This document shows positions 32,768 through 50,833 of a stretch of 64,000 nucleotides of DNA, piece by piece. This stretch comes from Pogona vitticeps (Eukaryota > Chordata > Lepidosauria > Squamata > Agamidae). Each line of letters begins with the position of its first letter. Position 1 is the stretch's first letter. Under the pieces are notes generated by a model. The model was not told where the DNA came from. It saw only the letters and a program-made list of their open reading frames with translations, and did no database searches. Location of the stretch: the NCBI RefSeq assembly GCF_051106095.1, contig NC_135789.1:22997764-23061763 (forward strand). Reading direction: 5' to 3'. The position numbers and the translations under genes were made by a program.

Positions 32768-34640
32768 TTAAATACTTAGGAATATGGGTAACAAAAGATC
32801 TTAATCAATTAATCTACAGAAATTATAAAAATCTATTTAAATTCGCAAAAGAAAAAAATGACAAAGTGGGTCAATTTGAATCTATCAATGCTGGGGAGAA
32901 TTGCTTTGATTAAATCTTATATATTACCAAAATTTCCATTTCTATTTCAAAATATCCCATTACAGCCAGATAAAAAAAAGTAAAACTATGGCAAGGAAAG
33001 CTAGAAAATTTTATTGCAGGAAAAGGAAAGAAGATAAGATATATAAACAGTGTCAAATATAGACACGGTCAAAACGGGGGATTAGGGATACCACAGCTCC
33101 AAAAATATTATGAAGCTTTGCAAATAAACGCAATTATTAAACTTATACAAATTGACGAGTCTTGTAAAAATTCCGATTGGGTCAAAATGGAAAGTGAAAT
33201 GAAAACGGACATAGCAAATAAGTATATTTATACTACAAAAAAAAATGGAAAAGGAGAACAAATACAGAACCCATTCATTTCTGAAACATTAAGGATATGA
33301 AGAAAACATAGTAAAACATTGCCCCCCCCCCAGTATCCCCTTTATGTCCCCTCATGGATCACCCAGATTTTAAAGAGAAATATGCACAATTTAAGGAATG
33401 GAAGCAAATTGTATATAGAATTAATGACGTATTCGACTCAGGGGAACCACTTATGATCAGGCAAATAGAAGAAAAAATAAAGCAAATAAAAAGCAATTGG
33501 CTACAAATAAAACAAATAAGAAGTTTCGCGACTCACTTACAACAAAAAACTGGCCATCTAAGAACATTAACGGAATTTGAACAATATTGTATACAAAAAT
33601 TAAAAAAAATAAAAAGAGAGGACTAACCTCCCTAATATATAAAAGCATTATTGAGAAAGAATATGGAAAAGGTGGAGGTTCTAAAACAGTGTGGGAAACA
33701 AATTTAAATATTAATATACCTGAAGAAATTTGGACAGGAATCTGGAAAAAAATATCCATATACATCTATTTCAGCAAGTGCAAAAGAAATGGTTCTAAAG
33801 GTAGTGCATCAATGGCATCTATCCCCTACAAAACTACATAGAATTAATAAAGATATATCTGATAAATGTTGGAGGAACTGCGGACAAAAGGGAACTCTGG
33901 AACATATGTGGATCTCTTGCCCCCAAATAGGAACTTTTTGGCTGGAGGTAGTTAAATGGATAGAAACACTGACTAAGCAAAAATAGAGATTAATGAAACA
34001 TTATTGTTATTTTCATTATTCACAGGGGGAAATGAGAAACTACAATATAAAGAATTAGTTGCAAATCTTATAGGCACCGCAAGATCTGAAATAGCTAAAA
34101 ATTGGGGGAAAAGCCCAAGATCTCTCACTGCAAGCATTCACAAGTAAAATATGGTATACATTGCTGATGGAAAAATTACTGTACTAATAAAGTTACAGCA
34201 CATAGAGCAGTGGTCCTCAACCTTGGGCCTCCAGATCTTCTTGGACTTCAACTCCCAGAAATCCTGGCCAGCAGAGGTGGTGGAGAAGGCTTCTGGGAGT
34301 TATAGTCCAAGAACATCTGGAGGCCCAAGGTTGGGGACCACTGACATAGAGGATAAATAAGCCATAGTAAATTCACGAAACATTGGAAGCCATTATTAAA
34401 ATATGCTGATAAAATAGACTTTGAGACATGTGGTTTGAAAAGAGGCTTATACACTGTTGGTCAATATTACTTTAAAAGGTGATGGGGAAAGGTATATATG
34501 TGATTTGGAGAAATGTGGGGGATAGTTTTGTATTTAATATTTGCAATATGGTCGATTGTCTTTTCATTCTTCAGAAAGAGATAAATTTTAAAAAAAGAAA
34601 AAAAATGAAGCATAGCATTTACCGAAAAAAAAAGATAGGG
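32766..34640 (+). mobile_element. L1-clade LINE 3' fragment, copy in B'
   Basis: Same insertion as 13,921-15,650, with motifs YLGIWVTKDL and CWRNCGQKGTLEHMWISC. It is lengthened by the hAT MITE at 34,208. Confidence 0.85.
34208..34343. mobile_element. hAT-type MITE present only in B', 8-bp target duplication
   Basis: Ends CAGTGGTCC and GGGGACCACTG enclose a 136-bp, nearly palindromic element (CCTTGGGCCTCCAGATCTTC). ACATAGAG is duplicated at 34,200-34,207 and 34,344-34,351; 8 bp is the hAT target size. Block B has an uninterrupted site at about 15,353-15,364. Relatives occur at 51,683-51,818, 59,060-59,193 and 8,190-8,300. Confidence 0.92.
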
Positions 34641-34707
34641 AGCGGAGCTCACTACAGATGCTGCCTTCTCCCTCACCCTCTCCCTTTTTTGCAGGGCCCT
34701 TCCTTAC

Positions 34708-35072
34708 CAGATCTGCAGGGGACGGAAGAAAGGCTCTTGATGCCCACAAATAGGGCAGATCCGCATTGCCTGGCCTTCTGGTGGCTGGTCCTGATGGTGG
34801 GGCCAGCGGCCCAACTGGCCCAGCGAGGGCTCCTCAGGACCCAGGGCGGCAGCGATGGCCACGCTGGCGCCAGCGGCCACGGTCACCGAGAGGGCCAAGC
34901 TGCAGGGCCCCAGCCCGACCAGCATGGAAGAGACTAGGAGTGTCCCAGCGAATGCAAGGGACACTCCCAATGTGACGATGCTCCGCCGTGCCAGGAGCCG
35001 GTGGCCCCTGCACGACGGTCCTGCCACTGAATAAAGTTTTGTTGGGGATGCCAACACCTGCCAATCTGCCAT
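34708..35072 (-). CDS. Unrecognised B-block gene, copy 2, exon 1
   Basis: Same 365-nt exon and start as copy 1; with exons 2 (30,835-31,103) and 3 (30,248-30,351) it gives 245 residues with no break. The hydrophobic stretch and MRICPICGHQEP are unchanged; a visible difference is Q for R in EEPSLGQLGRW. Splice donor, Kozak context and upstream GC boxes (about 35,425-35,450) are all kept. The near-identity fits a recent duplication or gene conversion. Function is unknown. Confidence 0.6.
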
Positions 35073-36404
35073 TGTGGCGAAAGGCTTCCCCAAAGTCGCC
35101 AGGGGAGGAGGACGAGGGGGAGGAGGAGGTAAAAGAGGGCCAGGAGCAGGGAGAGGAGAAGGAAGAGGAGCAGAATTATTAGGGGCAGGAGCGGGACCAG
35201 GGGCAGGAGCAGAAACCGGAGGAAGACGAGGAGCAGGAACAGGAGAAAAAGCAGGAGCTCAGAGGAAAAGCAGCTGGACGGCAAAGAGGGTCCGGCGACA
35301 AAGAGCAGCTAGCAACGGTCCCCTCGGAATCCCCCAGAGAGCTGGCCAATAGGGGCAGGTTGCCAAGCGGAATGCCTCAGACAGCGGGGGTCACCCCGAG
35401 CAACGGTGGAACCCCCTGTCCTGGGGGCGGGGCTTCGCTTAGGCCCCGCCCCAGGCTGTGCACACCTGGGTGCTCTCGGGTCCTGCCCCCTGGGAAAGAA
35501 GCGTGCCCACCTGGACTAGAGGAGGGAGGTGGGTGTGGCCGACAGGTGGGCCCCTCCCTCGGCTGAACTGAGTTCCTGTGGATGGCAGAGAGAGGCTCCT
35601 TGGCTCTGTGGGGTCCATCCTGAGGATGACCCCTGACCTCTGAAGACCTATAAGGCCATAAGGTCGCTGAGGTTTGTGATTTTCTAAAGGGATCTGATCA
35701 AGGAATCCCCCATCCTTGCCTCCAGGTTGTTATACTGGCTAGCGATAGCATCTGTTCTTGATTTTTCCTGCTCCAACCCCTGCTTTCTGTGGTTTTCCCA
35801 CGTCTACCTATTGAAGCGTTCTGTAAAATCCAGAAGCTTGCAGCCTTCGGTTCAGTAGCGGTTGCTACTAAGATTTGCCACTTCTAGAGTTCGGTTTGGT
35901 TCAAAAATGTAGAGCTGCCTTGTGCTCGCTTTCCTCTGATTCTTTGAAGGAATTTTTGGAAACATTTCCATGCCAATTTTTCAGGTTTTATGCCATTCTC
36001 TCATCAATATTAAGTGGTAATTTGAGGGTTTTTTTAAATTCTAAGGTACAATAACAGAATTGGCCACTAGGGGGACCTAGATTTTTTAATCTCTTCCCCC
36101 CCCCTCTGCTACTACAATGCTCCGAGTTAATAACATGAGGTGCAATGAATGAGTTACTCAACAGGAGTAACCGCAGCAATAAGGGAAACGTGGGTACTGG
36201 AATATAATGATGAATAAATTTATTTTCAAATGGAATATTCTGAGTTTGGGCTGGCCCTGGTTCACCCTACCTGCACCCTGTTTCTGTCTCCTCTCAGAAA
36301 GCCGGGGAGGGGAGCCGTTTCCCGCCCAGACCACCGCAGGCTTCCTTCACCCATCATTGCAAGGGGGGGCATGGCTGTAATTTACGAGGGGGAGCTGATC
36401 AATA
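35073..36404. other. Upstream region of B-block gene copy 2 and right end of block B'
   Basis: CT-rich tract, GC boxes near 35,425-35,450 and gene-free sequence as in 16,069-17,398. Divergence from copy 1 rises after about 36,010, where T-tract length and several bases differ. Confidence 0.5.
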
Positions 36405-37470
36405 TTGAGCCTTTCCCAGAAAAAATAGAGCTAGGGGGCTGTAACCGCCACATTATTCTACGTATTCCCCCAGGAGGTCAATGCACTTGTGACATCTGTC
36501 CTGCAGCTTCTTAAGTCCCTGCAAATAAAGTTCTTCCGACTGCTGGTGTAACCACTCGTTTGAAGCATTAGTTGCCTCCAGAACACTCCCAAATCGTTGT
36601 CCCTTTAGTTGTTTTTTGAGTTTGGGGGACAGATAATGATCAGAAAGAGCCGGGGTCGGGAGAATAGGGTGGATGGGGCATCCCTTGAAAGCCTTTAGGA
36701 CGTCAGTTTTGCCATTGTTTCACCTGCAGTGTGTGAGGAGGCGTTGTCATGCAACAGGATGACACCTCTGGAGAGCTTTCCTCGACGTTTTTCCTTAAGG
36801 TTTTGCCTCAACTTCGTCAAGAAAGCACAGTAATATTTTGCATTGGTGGTTGAACCCTGTTGGAGGTCGTCCACCAGCAAAACTCCCTTCTTATCCCAAA
36901 AAGCTGTGGCCATTTGCTTCTGCACCGACCTTTGCACTCGGAACTTCTTCGGCCTGGGGGAACCCCTGTGCCTCCATTCCTTAGACTGTCCCTTCGTCTC
37001 AGCATCATAACAGTGGATCCATGTCTCCTCACCAGTTGCCAGTTTGCCCAGAAAATGTTACTCATTTCTTGCAAAATGTTCCAAAACAGCCACCGAGGAC
37101 TCCACACGTTTCCTCTTTTGTTCAGCTGTCAAAAGTTTGGGGATCCACTTTGCGGCCAGCTTTCTCATTTCCATGTCGCTGTGGATAATGGCCCCCGACT
37201 CTCTCACGTGATATTCTCAGATATACAGCAATACTTTTGGGTGATATTCGGGGGTCCTCCATGATCATGTCATGGATGGCTGTCACATTTGCAGGCACAG
37301 AGACAGAAACAGGCCTTCCATTGGGCTTCTCACTTTCAACACCGAAATGGCCAGTTTTAAAATGGACAACCCAACGTTTAACTGCTGCATAGGAAGGGCC
37401 ACTGTCACCCCTAGTTTGTGACATTTCATCATGGATCTGCTTTGCACCTTTCCTTTGGAGAAACAGGAAC
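36405..37470 (-). mobile_element. Mariner transposon, copy 3, truncated
   Basis: It begins with TA|TTGAGCC (the original TA is intact here) and carries the same minus-strand transposase. It retains a 15-bp stretch (VVHFKTGHFGVESEKP) that copies 1 and 2 lack. The right end, including the inverted repeat, is deleted between AACAGGAAC and CTGGTAT. It is more diverged from copies 1 and 2 than they are from each other. Confidence 0.88.
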
Positions 37471-37965
37471 CTCCTGGTATATTTCCCTTTTATCCCCCCC
37501 CCTCCCCGTAGATCCAATGGAAGCAGAGATGAACGTATTTAATTCTGACACTCCTGTTAAGTTGAAGGTTTTTTCACTTGGGCTGGATTTTAGGAAGCAA
37601 AAGATTTATGAGCAGAACTCACAGGGATTCGATGAGTTCTAAAGCTGATGTGTGTGCATGGACATCGTTTCCTCCCCCCCCCCCAAAAAAAGTAGTTCTC
37701 TAGGAGCTGTGGAACTCCCAGGAGCTTCCGCTTACAAATCCATTTGCCAAGGATTCTGGGTCTTGTAGTTCAACCACATCTGGAGGTGCACCTGTCATTC
37801 TTTGTCTGGGCCCTAAACCAGTTACTGAGGGGAAAAGTGTCTTTCTCCATATCTATCAACGCGTAAGGAGGAAGTGTGTGAGAGAAAGAGAGATGCAGGG
37901 ACCACGTCCTCCTTCTCAATGTCCATGTCGAGCAGACCTTTCCTCTGGTACATCAGATCACAACG
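37471..37965. other. End of block A'' and unassigned flank
   Basis: After CTGGTATATTTCCC the shared sequence ends at a pyrimidine tract ending CCCCGTAG. The frame that follows (MEAEMNVFNSDTPVKLKVFS, then LGLDFRKQKIYEQNSQGFDEF and a stop, ending at 37,642) looks protein-like but matches nothing I know. At about 37,697-37,792 there is a piece of the hAT/MITE repeat also seen at 42,455-42,545. Confidence 0.3.
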
Positions 37966-38110
37966 TTGCAGCAGCTCGGCTCCACTCTCCCAGCATGCCT
38001 GGGAATTTTCTGCCCCCAAACTGGTGCTCCCCGTCCGGCATCCATTTCTCTTTAGATAAATACTGCATTGCCCAGTTCCTGTGGATATCCCTCCCAGAGA
38101 AAAAGGAGAG

Positions 38111-38149
<39 letters not shown>

Positions 38150-39850
38150 CGTGTGCGCGTGCGTGTGTGTGTGTGTGTCAGGAGTATGTGTGGAAATATA
38201 CGGTTTTATGCCAAGCCAGATCATGGGTCCCTTTGCAGCCCATGGTCGGATCTGCTTTGGCGGGCACCGGAAGCCCATCTGAGTGCAGGAGGCTGGCAGT
38301 TGTCATCCAGCCGCCTCTCTGAGGGTGCAAACTTTGGGAGGCTGGCGCCAGAGCGCGCCTGGATCCGTGCTCCTGCCTCTGGAAGGGCGATGTTCTCTCC
38401 TGAACTCTGCCCAGGCCAGCTCCCTTGGGAATCAGATGGAGGGGAAGGTGGTTTTTTTCTTCCGGGTGGGGGGGAATCCCTCTCTTTCCCCTCCCGATTT
38501 CCGATTTCCGAAGGGGAATTCAAGACCCGAGGGAATGTTGATGGACTGCCTTGAAGCCCTGCCAGGTTTAACCTTTTCATGTCTATTTGAGGCTGCTTTA
38601 ACCTGCAGCCTGAGGGTCTTCTCTCGGCTCTTGAGTGATACCTTTGACTGAAGAGTTCTTTAGTGGTGCTTCAATTTATCATTGAGTGGCTTTTTTTTAA
38701 AGCCTGGAAAATGAGATGTTTCAGGAAGTGACCCCGCTGGATGCTTCTGCCAGACTCCTGCTACCCTGGCTGGTGGCCTCCAGAGACGCTGAACTACAAG
38801 CGCTATCGGCCCCAACTCCTGTCAACTCCCTGATGGGAACTCCAACTGGTAAAACCTACTGAGGAGTTGACTCATCAGATCTCCATTGAGTCAATGAGCC
38901 TACTCTTGTGCAATTTACTAGAAATCCAGAACTGCATTCTGGGAGTTCTACCTGGCTGAAAAGACACCGAAAGGTGGCTGACTTGGGGGGGGGGGTCCTA
39001 AATTGGACAGCTTTGAGGCTTAGCTAGGCCTAGCTCCTAGGCCTAGCTGTCTTCTTGCTCAGAAGGAAAGCGAGCACCGGGAGAGGAACAGGAAGCTTGG
39101 AGGGGAACTAGGCCCAGCTAGGCCTCCAAGCTGTCCAGTTGAGGCCTTTTCTCTCAGGCGAGCCACATTTCGTTGTCGATAAAGTGTGTGTCAGTCGGGT
39201 AGAATTCCAAGAAGAAAGAACTAAGGGTTCTGTGGTCTAGGAAACGTGAAACTCTCATCTCAATGGTCTTTAGCAAGCAAGCCAAGCTCCCTGAGGGTTG
39301 CTTGGAAAGGAAGACCTTTCAGTTCAGCTGGGGGTTTACTTCAGCACCCTGGAGAGTTCCCAGGAAGCCCATTCTCCTGAGAAGGGGAGCCTCGGACATC
39401 TCCTTGGCTGAGATGAGAATGGTAGCTTGGGGGTTCCCTCCTTCATTCAGTGGGGCTCTGTGAGGAACAGCTGTAGCCCGTGGGACACCACCGAACCCGG
39501 GTTCGAAAGGACCCATCTCGGCAGTCGAGGACTGCGTGATGCCAGAGTGGGTTTCTCACTGCCTTTGCGGAAGAATCGAGCCCCGTTTTCCCCCTCCATC
39601 TTTCCTCGTCTCAGCACCTCCTCGTTATTGCTTTTGTTGGCCACTGATTCCGGGTCAGAAACCCTTGCTCATTTCGGAGAGCGACTAGGGATCAATGGCC
39701 CACCTCGGCCCTACGGAGGGATCGTCTGGTTCCTGATGGAACAGTTACTTAGCCTGCATGGAAAGGTTTGAAGACCTTTTTTCTCCTGACGACCCCAAAT
39801 TACCGACTCCAAAGAAACATCTTCCGGGGGAGGGGGAAGCAGCTACATAT
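37966..39850. repeat. Older local duplication, copy 1 (CCDC92B exon lost)
   Basis: Matches 45,444-48,651 at about 90% by eye, in two stretches: 37,966-38,835 with 45,444-46,250, and 38,838-39,850 with 47,368-48,651. Copy 2 has about 1.1 kb extra between these (L2 3' end and unassigned DNA). Copy 1 lacks about 308 bp that in copy 2 hold the first coding exon of CCDC92B. A GT/GC microsatellite lies at about 38,116-38,179. Confidence 0.85.
39004..39138. mobile_element. Palindromic MITE (TGGACAGCTTTGAGG family)
   Basis: Inverted ends TGGACAGCTTTGAGGCTTAG and the complement of GGCCTCCAAGCTGTCCA bound a short interior rich in CTAGGCCTAG. Relatives are at 47,522-47,648 (by duplication) and 59,463-59,592 (independent). 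No coding content. Confidence 0.65.
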
Positions 39851-43199
<3,349 letters not shown>

Positions 43200-43950
43200 C
43201 CTCCCTCTTCCCCACCCGCAAGCCCATCCCAGGCGCGCCTCTCCATCCTTTGGCGCACCGCATCAGCCTCCCCCTGCTCCCCATGGCGAGGTGATGCTGA
43301 TGATGCTGATGCTGATGATGCTGCCGCTGCCAGGTGGAGCCCTTCCTCCCCTCCTCCTCTTCCTCCTTCCCACCCCGAGCTGATCTCACCAGTTCCGGTC
43401 ACGTTCTGCTCTGTTTACGCCTCGGCTCGCCCCGCGGGCGGGTAGGCGGGCTGGCCCCGGATCGGCTCCGGGCCTGGCGCGGCGGCGGCGGCGGCGGCGG
43501 CGGCCCCGGGTCCCCCTCTCCCCCCCCTCCGCTCCTTAGCCCCTCTCCGGCCGGGAGGGAGAGCCGAGGCGAAGGAGCCCCGATCGGAGGCGGGCGGGAC
43601 GGAGGCTGGCCGCCGGGGGGGGGGGGGGAGAGGCGAGGATGCCCGGGCGCCCTTGCCTGCGCCAGGATGCGCTGAAGGAGAGCTAGAAGGAGAAGCCGGA
43701 CGGAGAGGGTCGGGGGGGGCGAGAAAGGGGGGCAGGTGGAGGAAAAGGGGGGGCTCAACCCCCCTCCCTCCCTCTCTCCTTCCCCCCACCTTGAAATCTA
43801 GGGAGGGGTAGGGCCGCGGGGGAGCCTGGCCGGGTCTCCAAGGGACGCCCCTAGGCAGCCCCGAGCGCCCTTGTGCCCCCCTCGGATCTGGCTGTCGCCT
43901 CCTCGGTTGGCCTTCCCAGGTAAGGAGGGGAAGAGGCTGTGGGGGGGGGG
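43200..43950 (+). promoter_or_regulatory. CpG island, probable CCDC92B promoter, with (CGG)n
   Basis: Very GC-rich sequence with frequent CpG, a (GGC)n run of about nine units at about 43,475-43,502 and a GATGCT repeat at about 43,290-43,325. It ends in a plausible first-exon donor, CTTCCCAG|GTAAGG at 43,919. The next fitting acceptor in the same direction is that of the first CCDC92B coding exon at 48,055. Confidence 0.6.
43680..43919 (+). other. CCDC92B: Probable non-coding first exon of CCDC92B (3' edge only)
   Basis: Only the donor is fixed (CCCAG|GTAAGG). The transcription start is not visible, so the left edge is arbitrary. No ATG here opens a frame into the coding exon. It is inferred from the CpG island and the splice signals. 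Confidence 0.35.
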
Positions 43951-45443
43951 ACGGGGTGGAGGGACGGAGAGGGGGGCCATCAGGGCAGGGGCGCCTCTGG
44001 AGAAGGATGGGGGAGAGCCCCCCTGGGGGAGAAGCCGAGCCTCGAGGGGCAGATGCTCCGGCCACGGGCCCTCAGGACCAGCTGGCAAAACACTTCCCAC
44101 GGAGGGTGACCCTCAGCACGTCCTGGAGACTCGCCAGAGGGTCAAGGAATGGTTTGCCCTTGCTGCCCCCCCCCCGCAGTGAGAGTCTGTGACTCGGTCA
44201 GGATTTGAACCCAGGTCCCCTGAGTCCTAGTCGTCCTTTTTTCCCCACACACCACTTAGGATTGACCCATGATTTTCTCACCTTGGCTCTCCTCTCTCCC
44301 TACTGCTTTATCTGCACAACAACCTTGCAAGGTAGATTTGACCGAGGGGCGGAGACAAAGCCCACCAAGCCCATGTTCAGCCAGAGTTTCCTGGCAGGCG
44401 AGGAATCTGGCCCTGGAAAGATCACGCCCCAAACTCCAGTCTGAAATGACCCCTCTCTCTAGGTCAACCCAAACTGCATGTGTGGTGCATGTGCGTGTGT
44501 GTCCCTGCACATTTTTCACGCCAACCCCCCCATTTGGAATTTGCTTGACGTCAACATGTCTCTCGGATCTTTAATTCGGATTTCCCACGTCCCATTTTTA
44601 ACACTCCAACCCTTACACCTCACTGCCTTTTGGGTCCGCAGGAATGATTTCTACTTGTCCTTTAAGCTGAAAGGCAAAGGAGGCCGAGAGACCTGCTCTC
44701 TGGGCCTCTTGAGCCAGAGGTCTGGTCTTGGAGAGGGTCTCAAAGGGTCATCTAGTCCAACCCCGGGCTGCAGAATCGTAGGTGGTGCTCAGCACCACCT
44801 AGAACAGAGCCTTCCATCCTAAGCAACCCACAACCTCGTTCTAGATTTATTTATTTTAATATATATATATTTAAAATATTTTTTCCCACTTTTCTCCTTA
44901 AAAAAGAACCCAAGGTTCCTGGAAGATGAATGGGCCATAGCAGAGAGCTGAGTAAGGAAAGGCACTCTGCATGTGCTCAGAGGCAGCTCTCCCAAACAAT
45001 AGCAGTAGGGTTTTTTTTCCGTTCCATGCAAAATGTCAGGTTTAACCCGGCACCTCCCCATCTTGAGGCTCGAAGGGCTGTGCTTAGGTGGCCCCAGGGG
45101 TCCAGTGGGGGATAAGACCGCTTGGGGTACTCCGAAGCCCATCTCGTGCCCCAAGGATGCTCAGCCACTGGTTCTTCTGAAGGGAGATTCCCTGATGCTC
45201 TGAAGGAGAAACCGTGGCAGGTTCCGGGTGGGAAAGGAGCTTTTTCGCTAAGCCTTCCCGTGGTCCCTGCTGGCCGGGGATGGATGGGAATTGTAGTAAA
45301 AAAAAAAAAGCGACTTTCCTGAGCTCCAATTCTATTCGGTCCTAAACTCCTGTGTTGCTACCCGGGGACTGGAAGGTGATGCCCTCAATTGGCTTTACAA
45401 AAATCTATCGCTAGCTTCGTGGCTCAGGGTTTGTCTCCCTGCA
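43951..45443. other. CCDC92B first intron, left part
   Basis: MIR-like remnants at about 44,185-44,240 (CAGGATTTGAACCCAGG), a CR1 3' piece at about 44,680-44,790 (GGGTCATCTAGTCCAACCCC) and a short AT-rich stretch near 44,850. No exon recognised. Confidence 0.5.
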
Positions 45444-48651
<3,208 letters not shown>

Positions 48652-49703
48652 CCGGATCAGCATTGAGAGCTTCGCTTCCCCTCACCCACCCTCTCTTCTC
48701 TGCCCCAGTTTCATGGGAAAGCTTTTGAGCGGCTCCCTGCCTCTGTGACTAGACAGGGCTGCTCATTTTCTCTAGCTGGTTTGCAAAAGAAAGATTAAAA
48801 TGGGGGACTCTTTTCCCTGCTCCTAACTTAAGGCCTTTTATTCATTCACCTGCCATTTCTTTTCCCCAGAGCTGCTGAATTGCATCTCTGCATTTGGGTG
48901 ACACAACCTTTCCTGCCTTAATCTGCTAAATTATTAAGAGGAGGCAGTAAAGAGGCAGAATCTCCCTACTGTCTGCCTTCTTCTGCCTTGAAGCTGTAAA
49001 TACGCCAGGATTTCAGAGCATTCCTCTGAGCAGAAAATGAGCCGCCCACTGGCTAGTCTGCAAGTTGTAGATGTTTTCCTCTGGTTTGTTTCTACAAATG
49101 CTTCATCCTTATCCACCACCACCCCAGAGCTGTTGGTAACCAGGTAGACACGATGGACTCATACATATATGTATTAGTTCACTTTCACATTGTTCAAAAA
49201 CCAGAGTTTTCTGGGCACCGTAAAGGGAAACGAAAATCACAAAATAAAGAACATTGTGCTATAACAAACACAGGGAAGAAAAACACCCCAAGATAAAACC
49301 AGCCAGAAAGGTTCAATTATTATTATTATTATTTATTTAATTTATAACCCGCCTATCTGGTCGGTGAGGACCACTCTAGGCGGCTAACAACAATAAAATA
49401 CAGTAACAATATAAATAAGCAAATATTGCAAGAGGTACCCATGCAACACAGAGGAGAAAAATAAAACTGCATCCAGGCTACAGGGCAAAGCAATGTGGAG
49501 TTGGTGGGCGTCCCATCTAATCCAGCCCCACTGCCGGTCCTGGAAATCCATCGCTAAAGCATCTCTGACAGATGCTCACACAACCACTTTCCCTTGATAG
49601 AAAGATTGTTCAGTTCTTTAACCCAGGGAAGAGATCCGTGGAACGTTGATCCGTTTCTGCTGTTCCCGAATGAGATGCTCTCTGTATTCTCAAAGTGGGC
49701 TCC

Positions 49704-49775
<72 letters not shown>

Positions 49776-49784
49776 CGCACTGGA

Positions 49785-50225
49785 GCAAGTTCAGAGGAAG
49801 GCGACAAGGATGATGATCAGGGGGCTGGAAACCAAGCCCTTTGAGGAGGAAAGACTGAAAGAAGTGGGCCTGTTGAGCCTGGAGAAAAGAAGACCAAGGG
49901 GAGACGGGAGAGCCCTTTTCAAAGACTTGAAGGGAGTCTTACAAACGTGGGGCAGGATCTTCTCTCCATCATCACAGAATGCAGGACATCCAACAATGGG
50001 CTCAAGCGACTGGAAGACAGGTTTCAGCTGAATATCAGGAAAAACGTCTTAACTGTTAGAGCAGTACGACGATGGAACTTATGACCATGAGAGGTGGTGA
50101 GCACTCCAACGCTGGAGGCCTTCAAGGGAAAAAAGGTCCAATCTGCTTTGATCTGCATTCCTTCCTTGAGCCAGGGGTTGGACTCAATGGCCTCTGAGGG
50201 CCCTTTCCCACTCCTTGATTCTACG
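49785..50225 (+). mobile_element. CR1 LINE 3' end
   Basis: Text GGAGCAAGTTCAGAGGAAGG, GGGGCTGGAAACCAAGCCC, ATATCAGGAAAAACGTCTTA and GGGGTTGGACTCAATGGCCT, ending in TTGATTCTACGATT, is the conserved end of the CR1 ORF2 and 3' UTR. Heavily decayed. Confidence 0.85.
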
Positions 50226-50789
50226 ATTTGAAGAAATTCCAAGGGGGGCATTTTGGATTATGATGCTCAGTAGCTTTAAAAGGTGGTCCTCATCCTTGGT
50301 TGAAAGGGTCCCTCCCTCAACACAGGAGGCAGGGAGTGGCGATCTGCCACTTTCTCTAGGGTCAATGCAAAGATGCAGGAAATCCCCACATGTATTCCTA
50401 ATGGACAGCAGATGTAACCCTTTCTGGATGACAGCACATGTTCAGACGGCACAGGGAGAGAGGGCTCCGTTTCAGGAACCATGCGCCCTGGGGTCTGGAG
50501 GGCATGAAGCAAAACCCATGCTTTTTAGAAGAATCCTAGCTTCACTCACACCCCCTGTGTAAAACTCTGCCGGACAGCTCAATCATTTCCCTCGCTGGAG
50601 CATCTCAGATAAGTTTCATCATTTCTAAATCAGAATCATATTTTAGATTTGCAGACAGAAAGCGGAAGGAAGTCTGGCTGGCAGTTAGCACCGATTTCCA
50701 TTGGATTAGCACTGGGGAGCTTGAATACTTTTCTAATAGCCTAATCGTTATTGCAATAACTAGCATGATACTGAAACAGGGAAGATCAG

Positions 50790-50833
<44 letters not shown>

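Larger units (their letters stand above)
30190..36404. repeat. Segmental duplication block B, copy 2
   Basis: Second copy of 11,337-17,398, with the same gene, LINE, MITE and L1. It differs by a hAT MITE insertion at 34,208-34,343 and a shorter proline-repeat exon. It passes into a shortened block A at 36,405. Identity falls from about 98% to about 94% beyond roughly 36,010. Confidence 0.9.

Noticed and set aside
38081-38554. Cysteine/valine-rich frame through the GT repeat
   Set aside because: It is produced by the GT/GC microsatellite, and the paralogous copy at 45.6 kb does not keep the frame.
43415-44100. Long arginine/proline-rich frames in the CpG island
   Set aside because: Extreme GC content removes stops by chance; no motif and no fitting splice sites.
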